From assembly GCA_027687465.1 (NCBI GenBank), contig JAQCQR010000004.1:1-64000 (forward strand): 64,000 nt of DNA. Direction: 5' to 3'. Below are positions 1 through 8,053 of this stretch, one piece after another. The notes under the pieces were generated by a model that was given only the letters and a program-made list of their open reading frames with translations, was not told where the DNA came from and did not search any database. Source of the DNA: Coriobacteriaceae bacterium AF08-21 (lineage in GTDB: Bacteria; Actinomycetota; Coriobacteriia; Coriobacteriales; Coriobacteriaceae). Every line of letters begins with the position of its first letter. The first letter of the stretch is position 1. A program made the position numbers and the translations under genes.

Positions 1-18
1 GGCGGGGCATGCCCCGCC
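1..18. terminator. GC-rich perfect palindrome, possible terminator of a gene before the window
   Basis: GGCGGGGC followed directly by its reverse complement forms an 18-bp perfect palindrome. There is no clear T-run after it, so a terminator role is only a guess. Confidence 0.35.
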
Positions 19-57
19 TCTTACACCACATCTCTGTGCGCTACCGGGACTGTCTCG

Positions 58-183
58 ATCTGTAACAGTAAGACCCGGTTTTGGTCCGTAGATGTTACAG
101 ATTTAGACGTTTTGTCGGGGCGGTTTCCGTTTGTCTTGATCTGTAACAGTTAGGGGTCAAAAGTGGGTCTAGATGTTACAGAT
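58..183. repeat. Pair of ATCTGTAACA palindromic repeats (BIME-like)
   Basis: Two units each have ATCTGTAACA and its inverse TGTTACAGAT exactly 35 bp apart (58-67/93-102 and 139-148/174-183). The interior of unit 2 (ggggtcaaaagtgggtct) resembles the reverse complement of the interior of unit 1, so the two copies are in opposite orientation. This is the layout of paired REP elements. The stretch 1-317 otherwise holds no gene that I can see. Confidence 0.6.
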
Positions 184-317
184 TGAGATTGTTGAGGATG
201 GGTGAGGGTAGCTAATTCGGACGGGGCTATTTTAAACATTGGGAAATCGAGCGTGGCAAGCGGGGGTCTTCGGGGTATAAGACGGCTAATTGTATGCCGC
301 CTATGAAAGGAACCCTC

Positions 318-860
318 ATGCCCAGCGTTGCCGTTCTCGCCGCCGATGGCTTTGAAACTATTGAATGCTTGACCATGGTCGATGTCATGCGTCGCGGCGG
401 CGTGCGTGCCACGCTCGTCTCGATCATGCCCACGCGTGAGGTCGTAAGCTCGCTGCAGATCCCTGTGACCTGCGATGCGCTCTTTGATGAGATCAACTTT
501 GACGAGTACGACTGCGTCGTGCTGCCCGGCGGCCTGCCCGGTGCCACCAACCTGCGCGCCGATCAGCGCGTCTGCGACGTGGTCTGCGAGTTCGCCGCGA
601 CCAAGCACGTCGCCGCCATCTGCGCTGCCCCGTTTATCCTGGGCGAGCTCGACCTGCTCGAGGGGCGCCACGCCACGTGCTTCCCTGGCTTTGAGAAAAG
701 CTTCCCCGAAGGCGCCTATACCGGCGAAAAGGTTACGCAAGACGGCAACATCATCACCGCCAGCGGCATGGCCCAGTCGCTCCCCTTTGCGCTTGAGCTG
801 CTGCGCACGCTCGCCGGCGACAAGGCCGTCGAGAAGGTCGCCGAGGGCATTCAGCTATGA
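318..860 (+). CDS. DJ-1/PfpI family protein
   Basis: A 180-residue protein of the DJ-1/PfpI (class I glutamine amidotransferase-like) fold. It shows the nucleophile-elbow cysteine in the AAICAAPFILGE segment, the early glutamate in GFETIE and the LPGGLPGA loop. Members are deglycases, chaperones or small-molecule hydrolases, so the substrate cannot be named. The ATG at 318 is preferred over the one at 294 because GAAAGG lies just upstream and the protein begins on the first beta strand. It overlaps the next gene by 4 bp (ATGA), so the two are probably co-translated. Confidence 0.88.
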   Translation: MPSVAVLAADGFETIECLTMVDVMRRGGVRATLVSIMPTREVVSSLQIPVTCDALFDEINFDEYDCVVLPGGLPGATNLRADQRVCDVVCEFAATKHVAAICAAPFILGELDLLEGRHATCFPGFEKSFPEGAYTGEKVTQDGNIITASGMAQSLPFALELLRTLAGDKAVEKVAEGIQL

Positions 861-1438
861 TTTTGGCTTCGCAATCACCGCGCCGCATCGAGTTGATGCG
901 CGAGGCAGGCTATAACATTCGCGTGATTCCCGCAGATATCGACGAAACGCCTTTTGATGGCGAGGTCCCGCTTACGCTCGTTGAACGCTTAGCACGCGCC
1001 AAAGCCGCCGCCGTTGCCGCCGAGCATGCCGAGCCCAACGAACTGACCGTCGCGGCCGATACTATTGTCACCTTTGACGGCCATATTTTGGGCAAGCCGG
1101 CAGACGGGGACGAGGCACGCACCATGCTCCGCGAGCTTTCGGGCCGCACGCACCAGGTCGCAACCGGCGTCTGCATCGTTAAAGCCGGCGACGCTACAGC
1201 TCCGCATGCCGCCGAGAGCCTGTCGTTTGTCGATGTGACCGACGTGACGTTCTATGAGCTTACCGAAGAGCAGATCGAGCGCTATGTTGCCTCCGGCGAA
1301 CCCATGGACAAGGCCGGGGCCTACGGCATCCAAGGCACAGGCGGCCGCATGCTTGTGCACGATATTTCTGGTGACTTCTACAACGTGGTGGGCTTGCCCA
1401 TCGCTCGCGTCGCACGCGCGATTCAAAAACTCTCGTAA
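857..1438 (+). CDS. maf: Maf family nucleotide pyrophosphatase
   Basis: Maf/YhdE house-cleaning nucleoside triphosphate pyrophosphatase of 193 residues. It starts with the family signature LASQSPRRIELM, followed by the conserved DTIV metal-binding segment (AADTIVTFDGHILGKP), SGRTHQVATGV and KAGAYGIQG. It should hydrolyse modified or non-canonical dTTP/UTP-type nucleotides to monophosphates in the cytoplasm. Length is normal. The start codon overlaps the DJ-1 stop codon. Confidence 0.93.
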   Translation: MILASQSPRRIELMREAGYNIRVIPADIDETPFDGEVPLTLVERLARAKAAAVAAEHAEPNELTVAADTIVTFDGHILGKPADGDEARTMLRELSGRTHQVATGVCIVKAGDATAPHAAESLSFVDVTDVTFYELTEEQIERYVASGEPMDKAGAYGIQGTGGRMLVHDISGDFYNVVGLPIARVARAIQKLS

Positions 1439-1538
1439 TTGCATCTGGCGCTGGGTATCCCCCAGCGCCTACAATTTTGCCGTACCGTACGGATCCCGAC
1501 CGGGCATAAGGCCCGGCGGAAAACCGATAGGAGAACAC

Positions 1539-2540
1539 ATGGACACACTGCTCGAAGCCATCGATGTTTGCAATGTCGATGGCTTTTGCTTTGGCAACTA
1601 TACGGACGAGGAGGCTGGCACCGGCTGCACCGTAATCGTGGCGCCCGAGGGTGCCACCGGTGGCGTTGACGTTCGCGGCGGTGCTCCCGCATCGCGCGAA
1701 ACCGACTTGCTGCGACCCGAGAACACCGTCGACAAGGTCCACGCCGTCTGCCTTTCGGGCGGATCGGCCTTTGGCCTCGAGGCTGCAAGCGGCGTGGCCC
1801 GCGAACTCGAGAGCCGCGGCATTGGTCTGCCCGTCGGCCCCACGCAGGTGCCCATCGTGTGCTCCAGCTGTATCTTCGACCTTGCCTTTGGCGACCCCAC
1901 CGTTCGCCCCGACATTGAGGCCGGCATCGCCGCCGTGCGCGAGGCGCTCGACCACACCCCCACCAAGCTCGAACAGGGCAACGTAGGCGCCGGCACGGGC
2001 GCTACCGTGGGTAAGCTCATGGGCCCTGCCACCTGCATGAAGGCCGGCCTTGGCGCTGCCGCCGTGGCGCTCGGCCCCATCAAGGTGGGCGCCGTGGTCT
2101 CGGTCAACGCCTGTGGCAACGTTGTCGACCCCTTCACCGGCGAGTGGGTCGCCGGTATGCGCGCCGCAGCCGATAGCGCCCAGATCGTCGACATGGAACT
2201 CGCAGCCTTTGCCGCCGCCGGATCCATGCAGATGCCGCTCGACCGCACCAACACCACCATCAGCTGCATCGTCACCAACGTGGAACTCACTAAGGCACAA
2301 GCCACCAAGGTCTCTCAGATGGCCGCAGACGCCTACGCACACGCCATCCGTCCCACGCACACCACCAACGATGGCGACACCATCTACACCCTCGCCAGCG
2401 GCAAACTGGGTGCCCAGGCAAGCGCCGCCGTTCCCCTAGACCTGCTGGGCATGCTCGCCGTAAGGGCTTTGCAAACCGCCATCGTAAACGGAGCCAAAAC
2501 CGCCAAAACCTCCCACGGCATCCCCGGCGCCGCGAAGTAG
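1539..2540 (+). CDS. P1 family peptidase (DmpA/NylC-like, self-cleaving)
   Basis: A 333-residue member of the P1 (DmpA/NylC, S58) N-terminal nucleophile aminopeptidase family. Conserved segments are VCLSGGSAFGLEAASGV, GNVGAGTGATVGK and NTTISCIVTNVELTK. In this family the precursor cuts itself before a Thr or Ser; by comparison with NylC the likely cut is Asn238/Thr239. The ATG at 1539 was chosen because ATAGGAG precedes it; the frame stays open upstream inside maf but in a non-coding reading. It is about 100 bp after maf and is followed by nested hairpin copy 1. Confidence 0.87.
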   Translation: MDTLLEAIDVCNVDGFCFGNYTDEEAGTGCTVIVAPEGATGGVDVRGGAPASRETDLLRPENTVDKVHAVCLSGGSAFGLEAASGVARELESRGIGLPVGPTQVPIVCSSCIFDLAFGDPTVRPDIEAGIAAVREALDHTPTKLEQGNVGAGTGATVGKLMGPATCMKAGLGAAAVALGPIKVGAVVSVNACGNVVDPFTGEWVAGMRAAADSAQIVDMELAAFAAAGSMQMPLDRTNTTISCIVTNVELTKAQATKVSQMAADAYAHAIRPTHTTNDGDTIYTLASGKLGAQASAAVPLDLLGMLAVRALQTAIVNGAKTAKTSHGIPGAAK

Positions 2541-2552
2541 CCTAACCTGACC

Positions 2553-2677
2553 GGTTGCCCGGTGGGGCTTGGTTATGTTTGCTGCTCTACAGTCCTGGCT
2601 CGCACGAAGAACACATTAAGTGCTCTTCGGCTCGTGCGGAACTCGCGACAAACATAACCAAGCCCCACCGGGCAACC
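2553..2677 (+). ncRNA. Nested hairpin 3'-UTR element, copy 1
   Basis: Outer arms 2553-2581 and 2649-2677 are perfectly complementary (29 bp, beginning GGTTGCCCGG). The core between them holds an inner hairpin. From 2589 it reads ACAGTCCTGG, CTCGCACG, a stem closed by CACATTAAGTG, and ends CGGCTCGTGCGGAACT. It begins 12 nt after the stop of the P1 peptidase and lies in that gene's sense direction. Nearly the same core recurs in copy 2 on the other strand. A structured RNA or elaborate terminator is the likely reading; no known family could be matched by eye. Confidence 0.6.
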
Positions 2678-2770
2678 TACCAACCAGATTCTTTTCAGCC
2701 CAGGCCCCTGTGTACCGCGCGTCGAAGATCTTCAAATTCAAATAACCTGACAATCGATTCTTATAGCAGA

Positions 2771-2880
2771 GGCCCCTTGGCCTTTAGTTTGCTACAAGTT
2801 CCGCACGAGCCGGAAAGCACTCAATGTGCTTTCCGTGCGAGCAGGACTGTTCGCAGTAGCAAACTAAAGGCCAAGGGGCC
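2771..2880 (-). ncRNA. Nested hairpin 3'-UTR element, copy 2
   Basis: Perfect 24-bp outer arms at 2771-2794 and 2857-2880 (GGCCCCTTGGCCTTTAG type) enclose a core which, read on the minus strand, matches copy 1 with six substitutions and one gap over about 55 nt. The inner stem changes from GAAGA/TCTTC in copy 1 to GGAAA/TTTCC here, so two base pairs change on both sides and pairing is kept. It lies in the sense direction of the glycosyltransferase whose stop is at 2913. A further 20-bp inverted repeat (2722-2741 and 2917-2936) flanks it. Together with copy 1 it fills the gene-free stretch 2541-2912. Confidence 0.6.
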
Positions 2881-2912
2881 CTGTCAACCTATCAGCAGCG
2901 ATTACTCAGCAG

Positions 2913-3944
2913 TTAGTTGAATTTGAAGATCTTCGAGGCAAGACGGTATAGGCCGAGTGTGGTTTTGTCTCCGGCACGACCGCGGAGGTTAGTGAAGAAG
3001 CCGACCACACCGTAACGTGCACGACGATACATACGCTCGTCATAGGCCTTCAAATCATTCCACAGCGTCTTTAGGCGCTCGTCGGCACAATCCTCGTCGG
3101 AAAGCTTGGTGAGCACCGAGCAGATCGCCATCATCATGGTGAAGTAGCCCATCATGTACGAACGCAGACGCGACGACTCGACATCGCTGTACAGGTGGTA
3201 CGACTCCATCATGATACGCGTAACACGGAACTGCTGGTCCAGACGCTTGACCATCGTGGCCTCGTTGACGCTCTGGCCCTCGCGACCGATAAAGTAGCGA
3301 TAGAGGTCGATGTCGGCGTAGTACATGGTCTTGCAACGCGGCAGTGGCACGTAGGCGTAGATGTTGTCCACATAGAACGTGTGCGGCGGCATGGGAAGGT
3401 TGGACTCGCGCAGCACATCCGTGCGATAGCACAGGCTGTGCATGAGCAGATTCTGGTCCAGGCGGAAATGGCCGATCTGGTCCCAGGTAAAGATCTTTTT
3501 TCGAGGCAGGGCAAACTTGTAACCAATGGCCGTATGCGTACCCTCGTAAACCTTCTCGTACACGTAGTTCGAGATAAACAGGTCAACGCGCTGGTCGCGC
3601 TCTTCAAAGCCGCGCAGAATCGACAGCATGGTCGAAAGGGCAGCGCCGTCAAGCCAGTCGTCCGAGTCGACAACCTTGTAGTAGGTGCCCTGCGCCTCGC
3701 GCAGACCCGAAAGGACGGCAATACCGTGGCCGCCATTCTCCTGGTGCACCGCGCGGATGATTCCAGGATAACGGGCCTCCCACTCGTCGGCCTTGGCGGC
3801 CGTCTCATCCTTGGAGCCGTCGTCCACCACGATAATCTCGATATCGGTGGCATAATTGCTCCCCTCCAAGATGGAGGTGATGCAATGGTCCATGTCCTTA
3901 GCGGCGTTATACGAGGGAATACCGAATGTTATGACTTTATGCAT
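2913..3944 (-). CDS. Family 2 glycosyltransferase
   Basis: A 343-residue GT-A fold glycosyltransferase. It has the GT2 N-terminus (FGIPSYNAAKDMDHC), the nucleotide-binding VVDDGSKDET at residues 39-48 and the DXD motif VDSDDW (Asp93/Asp95). The C-terminal half is helical with no clear membrane segment. The ATG at 3944 overlaps the end of glf by 8 bp. Linkage to UDP-galactopyranose mutase suggests, as inference, transfer of galactofuranose or action in the same surface-glycan pathway. The last codons are repeated in inverted form beyond hairpin copy 2. Confidence 0.85.
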   Translation of the reverse strand: MHKVITFGIPSYNAAKDMDHCITSILEGSNYATDIEIIVVDDGSKDETAAKADEWEARYPGIIRAVHQENGGHGIAVLSGLREAQGTYYKVVDSDDWLDGAALSTMLSILRGFEERDQRVDLFISNYVYEKVYEGTHTAIGYKFALPRKKIFTWDQIGHFRLDQNLLMHSLCYRTDVLRESNLPMPPHTFYVDNIYAYVPLPRCKTMYYADIDLYRYFIGREGQSVNEATMVKRLDQQFRVTRIMMESYHLYSDVESSRLRSYMMGYFTMMMAICSVLTKLSDEDCADERLKTLWNDLKAYDERMYRRARYGVVGFFTNLRGRAGDKTTLGLYRLASKIFKFN

Positions 3945-5139
3945 GGCAGGCGATAATCTCATCCGAAAGATCGAGGGCGGAATTGGTCACGGCATCCATA
4001 TCGTAGTAACGATACTCGGCCAGACGACCCACCGGGTGGAAGTTTGTCAGGTTCTGGACGCGCTCAAGATAGCGCTCATAGAGCTCACGGTTCTCGGGCT
4101 CAAGAATGGCGTAATACGGCGTCTCGCCCGAGCCGGGCGTATAGGCCTTGGAGTACTCCTTCATGATGGTGGTCTTGCCGGGCAGGACCTGACCAGTCAT
4201 GTTCTTGAACTCGGTAATGCGCGTGTAGTCCTCGCTCGTGGTGTAGTTGACGGTGCCCACGGGCTGGAACTGATCCATATCGAGCGTCTCGAACTTCATG
4301 TCGAGCGTACGGTACGGAAGAGCGCCCAGGTCAAGGTCGAACAGCTCATCGAGCGGACCGGTATAAACGATCTCGCCGCCGTAGACCTTGCCACCGATCT
4401 TGACGGTGGTCTCGTCGATCTCAAAGAGATCGCGGGCGTCCACGTCGCAGAACACGTCGATCAGGTCGTGGTCGAGCATATGCTCGAACAACGCCGTGTA
4501 GCCGTCCTGCGGCATACCCTGGAAGGGAGCCTGTGGGAAGTAGCGGTCATCATCGCCCACAAAGATGGGAACGCGGCCGGTGATCGAGGGGTCGATCTGA
4601 TCGGGCGTCTGGCCCCACTGCTTCATGGTGTAATGCAAAAAGACGTTCTCGTAGACGTAATCGGCGACCTCGGCAAGATCCGGGTCGTTCTTCTTACGCA
4701 GCTCCATGATGGGCACCTTGACATCCTTGCCAAAGGTCTCCACGAGCTTCTGATACAGCTCCTCGCCGCGCTCGTCACCAAAGGCGAGCTTGAGACTCGC
4801 ATGGTTGAAAGGCACGGGCATAAGGGTGCCGTTGATGTTGGCGAGCACCTTGTGCTGATAATCCGTCCACTTGGTAAAGCGCGACAGGAAATTGTGCACG
4901 CGCTCGTTAAAGGTGTGATAGATATGCGGACCGTACTCGTGGATCAGGATTCCGGCCTCGTCAGTGCAGTCATAGGCATTGCCCGCAATGTGGCTACGGC
5001 GCTCCAAAACGGCAACACGATAGCCGATGGTCTCGGCAAGACGGCGGGCGCAAACGGCACCGGCATATCCAGCACCGACGACAATCATGTCGTACGCGCC
5101 GGCGTTAAAGCCTTCAGGCAGGCCTGAGGTAATCTGCAT
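3937..5139 (-). CDS. glf: UDP-galactopyranose mutase
   Basis: A 400-residue flavoenzyme converting UDP-galactopyranose to UDP-galactofuranose, the donor for galactofuranose-containing surface glycans. The FAD-binding GAGYAG motif lies at residues 22-27, followed by VLERRSHIAGNAYD, the signature YGPHIYHTFNERV, and PIFVGDDDRYFP, FQGMPQDGYT and the C-terminal GRLAEYRYYDMD. About 15 residues precede the usual start. AAGGAG is 6 nt upstream of the ATG. It is translationally coupled to the following glycosyltransferase and divergent from pta. Confidence 0.95.
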   Translation of the reverse strand: MQITSGLPEGFNAGAYDMIVVGAGYAGAVCARRLAETIGYRVAVLERRSHIAGNAYDCTDEAGILIHEYGPHIYHTFNERVHNFLSRFTKWTDYQHKVLANINGTLMPVPFNHASLKLAFGDERGEELYQKLVETFGKDVKVPIMELRKKNDPDLAEVADYVYENVFLHYTMKQWGQTPDQIDPSITGRVPIFVGDDDRYFPQAPFQGMPQDGYTALFEHMLDHDLIDVFCDVDARDLFEIDETTVKIGGKVYGGEIVYTGPLDELFDLDLGALPYRTLDMKFETLDMDQFQPVGTVNYTTSEDYTRITEFKNMTGQVLPGKTTIMKEYSKAYTPGSGETPYYAILEPENRELYERYLERVQNLTNFHPVGRLAEYRYYDMDAVTNSALDLSDEIIACHA

Positions 5140-5237
5140 CGATACTCCTTGTCAAAAGCCACGGGCTCGTTAGCTGGGCTTTTCTCGAACATTCTTCGAG
5201 ACATATTTATCAGAGCGATTATAGCGCTAATGCGTCC

Positions 5238-5243
5238 TATAAT
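5238..5243 (+). promoter_or_regulatory. Candidate -10 box upstream of pta
   Basis: TATAAT sits 128 bp before pta in the divergent glf/pta intergenic region. No convincing -35 hexamer is visible 16-18 bp upstream. Confidence 0.4.
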
Positions 5244-5296
5244 GAGCTTGCCACACAAGGAAAGCTCAAGCACCGCGGCGTACATTATTGAAAGGT

Positions 5297-5317
5297 AAAC
5301 CCGCTAGCAGCGGGTTT
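5297..5317 (+). promoter_or_regulatory. Leader hairpin before pta
   Basis: AAACCCGCT-AGC-AGCGGGTTT followed by ATT forms a 9-bp stem in the pta leader. It resembles a weak intrinsic terminator, so transcription into pta might be attenuated. No leader peptide or known riboswitch is apparent. Confidence 0.4.
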
Positions 5318-5370
5318 ATTCGTGAACAGCCGGGCGCCTGGAGCTTAGTGAAACGCTTGTAAGGAGTAAC

Positions 5371-6351
5371 ATGAGCGATTTCCTTAACCGTATGAAGTCT
5401 GCCGCCAAGGCCGACCTTAAGACGATCGTCCTGCCCGAGGGCGAGGATCCGCGCACCATCGTCGCGGCCACCAAGATCATCGAGGAGGGCCTGGCAAAAC
5501 TCGTCATCCTGGGCAACCCCGACGAGATCAACGTTCCCGGCGCCACCGTCATCGATCCGCGCAATGCCGAGAAGCACGAGGAGTACGCGCAGAAGTTTGC
5601 CGAGCTCCGCGCCAAGAAGGGCGTCACCATCGAGCAGGCTCGCGCCCAGGTGATGGACGCCACCTACTTTGGCACCATGATGGTCAAGATGGGTGACGCC
5701 GACGGCCTGGTCTCCGGCGCCTGCCACTCCACCGCCGACACCCTGCGCCCCGCGCTGCAGATCCTTAAGACCGCCCCGGGTACCAAGCTGGTCTCGGCCT
5801 TCTTCGTGATGTGCACCGACACCCCGCAGTTCGGCACCGACGGTACGCTGATCTTCGCCGACTGCGGCCTCAACATCAACCCGTCCTCCGACGAGCTATC
5901 CGAGATCGCCATCGCCTCCGCTCACTCCTGGTCCACCTTTATGGGCAGCGTCGAGCCGCACGTGGCCATGCTCTCCTACTCCACCATGGGCTCCGCCGGC
6001 GGCGAGGTCGCCAAGAAGGTCCAGGAGGCCGTTAAGTTCTGCAAGGAGAAGGCTCCCGAGCTCGCCATCGATGGCGACCTTCAGCTCGACGCCGCCATCG
6101 TTCCCACCGTCGCCCAGCTCAAGGCCCCCGGCTCCTCCGTTGCCGGCAAGGCCAACGTGCTTGTGTTCCCCGATCTCGAGGCCGGCAACATCGGCTACAA
6201 GCTGGTCCAGCGCTTCGCCGGCGCCGACGCTTACGGCCCCATCCTGCAGGGCATCGCCAAGCCGGTTAACGACCTTTCGCGCGGCTGCTCTGCCGACGAC
6301 ATCGTGGGTGTCGTGGCCATCACCGCCGTCCAGGCTCAGATGGCTGAGTAG
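5371..6351 (+). CDS. pta: Phosphate acetyltransferase
   Basis: A 326-residue single-domain phosphotransacetylase catalysing acetyl-CoA + Pi to acetyl phosphate + CoA. Visible family segments are KTIVLPEGEDPRTIVAA near the N-terminus, DADGLVSGACHSTADTLRPALQ and MLSYSTMGSAGGEVAKKV, plus VLVFPDLEAGNIGYKLVQR near the C-terminus. Length fits the short bacterial class without an N-terminal DRTGG domain. AAGGAG precedes the ATG. With the two convergent acetate kinases downstream it forms the ATP-yielding acetate fermentation branch. Codon use is strongly biased to C-ending codons, as expected of a highly expressed gene. Hairpin copy 3 follows the stop. Confidence 0.96.
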   Translation: MSDFLNRMKSAAKADLKTIVLPEGEDPRTIVAATKIIEEGLAKLVILGNPDEINVPGATVIDPRNAEKHEEYAQKFAELRAKKGVTIEQARAQVMDATYFGTMMVKMGDADGLVSGACHSTADTLRPALQILKTAPGTKLVSAFFVMCTDTPQFGTDGTLIFADCGLNINPSSDELSEIAIASAHSWSTFMGSVEPHVAMLSYSTMGSAGGEVAKKVQEAVKFCKEKAPELAIDGDLQLDAAIVPTVAQLKAPGSSVAGKANVLVFPDLEAGNIGYKLVQRFAGADAYGPILQGIAKPVNDLSRGCSADDIVGVVAITAVQAQMAE

Positions 6352-6366
6352 CGGACGTATCCCCTC

Positions 6367-6493
6367 GGGACCCTACAGGGTAAAGCTCTGAAAACGTCCT
6401 CGGACATGTCGGAAGCCCCCGCTGCGCACTACGTGCGGCGGGGGCTTCCTCCGTCCTGCGGAATGTTTTCAGAGCTTTACCCTGTAGGGTCCC
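6367..6493 (+). ncRNA. Nested hairpin 3'-UTR element, copy 3
   Basis: Perfect 29-bp outer arms at 6367-6395 and 6465-6493 (GGGACCCTAC...) enclose a 69-nt core. The core begins GTCCTCGGAC, has a long GC-rich inner stem (GGAAGCCCCC with GGGGGCTTCC) and ends TCCTGCGGAAT. It shares with copies 1 and 2 the GTCCT entry and TGCGGAA exit, the nested plan, the sense orientation and the position just after a stop codon (15 nt after pta). Arm sequence is unrelated to the other copies. Confidence 0.55.
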
Positions 6494-6655
6494 TGCCGCT
6501 ACGTGGCAGCTAAGGAATCTGGAGTGGACGGCGGCTTGGCTACGAGCTGGGGCTGAGGATCTGAATGAATGGGTCCCGTTGTTGATAGCACATGCGTTTG
6601 GGATCGATCACTTTGGATCCGAAAGGCGGAGTGCGGCCGCCGTCCCCCTGACAAC
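6494..6655. other. Intergenic spacer, nothing recognised
   Basis: Between hairpin copy 3 and the ackA terminator I see no convincing gene, RNA or repeat. Confidence 0.5.
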
Positions 6656-6657
6656 AA

Positions 6658-6692
6658 AAAGGCCTCCGAAGCCGTTTGCTCTGGAGGCCTTT
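6658..6692 (-). terminator. Intrinsic terminator of first acetate kinase
   Basis: AAAGGCCTCC and GGAGGCCTTT form the stem. On the minus strand it is followed by TTTTTG, just after the ackA stop at 6713. Confidence 0.85.
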
Positions 6693-6712
6693 CGTTTAAT
6701 TGCAAATGAGCG

Positions 6713-7891
6713 CTAGTTGTTCGCGGTCAGGCGCTCGACGTCGTGGGCGATCATGTATTCCTCGTCGGTGGGGATGACCATGACCGTGACGGCGGAACCG
6801 GCGGCGCTGATGACCTGCGGGCCGTTACCCACGGCCTCGCGGTTCTTGTTGTTGTCGATGCGCACGCCCAGCCACTCGAAGCAGTCGCAGAAAGCCTTGC
6901 GGATCGACCAGTCGTTCTCGCCAATGCCGGCGGTAAAGGTAATGGTGTCCACGCCCGCCATGGAAGCGATCATGGAGCCGGCCTGCTGCATGGCCTTGTA
7001 GGCGAACATATCGAAGGCGAGCAGGCAGCGCTCATCGCCCTCGGAGGCGCGCGTACGGATGTCACGGGCGTCGTTGGAGATGCCCGAGATGGCAAGCAGA
7101 CCAGACTGCTTGTTCATCATGTCATCGACTTCCTGGTAGCTGTAGCCGCCCTCGCGCTGCAGGTAGCACACGGTAGCCGGGTCAATGGAACCACAACGGG
7201 TGCCCATCATCAGGCCGTCGAGCGGCGTGAGGCCCATCGTGGTATCGCGGCAGACACCGTCCTCGATGGCGGCAAGCGAGGCGCCGTTTCCCAGATGACA
7301 CGAAAGCAGACGGTGGCAGCACGAACCCAGGATCTCCTTGGCCATCATCCACTCATAGCGGTGGCTCGTGCCGTGGGCGCCGTACTTGCGCACGTGGTAC
7401 TTGTCGCACACGTCCTTGGGCAGGGCGTAGGTGTAGGCAACCTCGGGCATGGTCATGTGGAACGAGGTATCGAAGACGGCGACGTTGGGCAGCTCAGGAT
7501 ACTTCTCGCGGCAATACTCAATCGCCGCGGCCTCACCGTAGTTGTGCAGCGGAGCCAAGGGGGCCACCTCAAGAATCTTGGCCATGACCTCGTCGTCGAC
7601 GACTGCGGAGTCATCGAAGTACCAACCGCCCTGAACGATGCGATGTCCAATGCCATCAATCGTAAAGTCGGTCTTCTCGAGCTCCTCGAGCACGCGCGCA
7701 ATGGCCGAGCGGTGATCGGGGAAGGGAATCTCCTCGGTCTGCTTGGCACCACCATTCTCGGAGTGGCCAAAGATGCCCATCTCCGAGCCGATACGCTCGC
7801 AGTTACCCTTGGCGAATACCTCGCGGGTATCGGTATCCAAAAGCTGATATTTAAGGCTTGAGCTACCGGCGTTAACAACAAGTACGTTCAT
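6713..7891 (-). CDS. ackA: Acetate kinase, paralogue 1
   Basis: A 392-residue ASKHA-fold kinase making ATP and acetate from acetyl phosphate. Asn7 and the GSSSLK phosphate loop, GHRIVQGG, FDTSFH, GAHGTSHRY (His173 and His177), CHLGNGAS, MGLTPLDGLMMGTRCGSIDP and FTAGIGEND are all in place. It is closely similar to the acetate kinase immediately upstream (same length), so the pair is a tandem duplication that has diverged. Terminators after each copy imply separate transcripts. It converges on pta. Confidence 0.95.
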   Translation of the reverse strand: MNVLVVNAGSSSLKYQLLDTDTREVFAKGNCERIGSEMGIFGHSENGGAKQTEEIPFPDHRSAIARVLEELEKTDFTIDGIGHRIVQGGWYFDDSAVVDDEVMAKILEVAPLAPLHNYGEAAAIEYCREKYPELPNVAVFDTSFHMTMPEVAYTYALPKDVCDKYHVRKYGAHGTSHRYEWMMAKEILGSCCHRLLSCHLGNGASLAAIEDGVCRDTTMGLTPLDGLMMGTRCGSIDPATVCYLQREGGYSYQEVDDMMNKQSGLLAISGISNDARDIRTRASEGDERCLLAFDMFAYKAMQQAGSMIASMAGVDTITFTAGIGENDWSIRKAFCDCFEWLGVRIDNNKNREAVGNGPQVISAAGSAVTVMVIPTDEEYMIAHDVERLTANN

Positions 7892-8008
7892 GAGACTCCT
7901 TTGCAGTGCAATACGGTCGGCACAGGTCCCTTAAGCGGCCGCATGATAATAAGAAGTTATCACAGCTTGATAAATAGCTATCAGACATATCGCCCAACGA
8001 GCGCAAAA

Positions 8009-8042
8009 GAGGGGCCGAACGGCATTTGTCGTCCAGCCCCTC
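8009..8042 (-). terminator. Intrinsic terminator of second acetate kinase
   Basis: GAGGGGC and GCCCCTC form the stem. On the minus strand it is followed by TTTT, 12 nt after the stop codon at 8054. Confidence 0.75.
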
Positions 8043-8053
8043 CCCTCTTGTAA

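Noticed and set aside
2541..2912. Hairpin copies 1 and 2 as a retron or transposon pair
   Set aside because: No reverse transcriptase or transposase is near, the arms are unrelated between copies, and both copies are sense-oriented to their own upstream gene.
6499..6705. A 68-codon minus-strand frame between pta and ackA
   Set aside because: It runs through the ackA terminator, has no ribosome site and no family resemblance.
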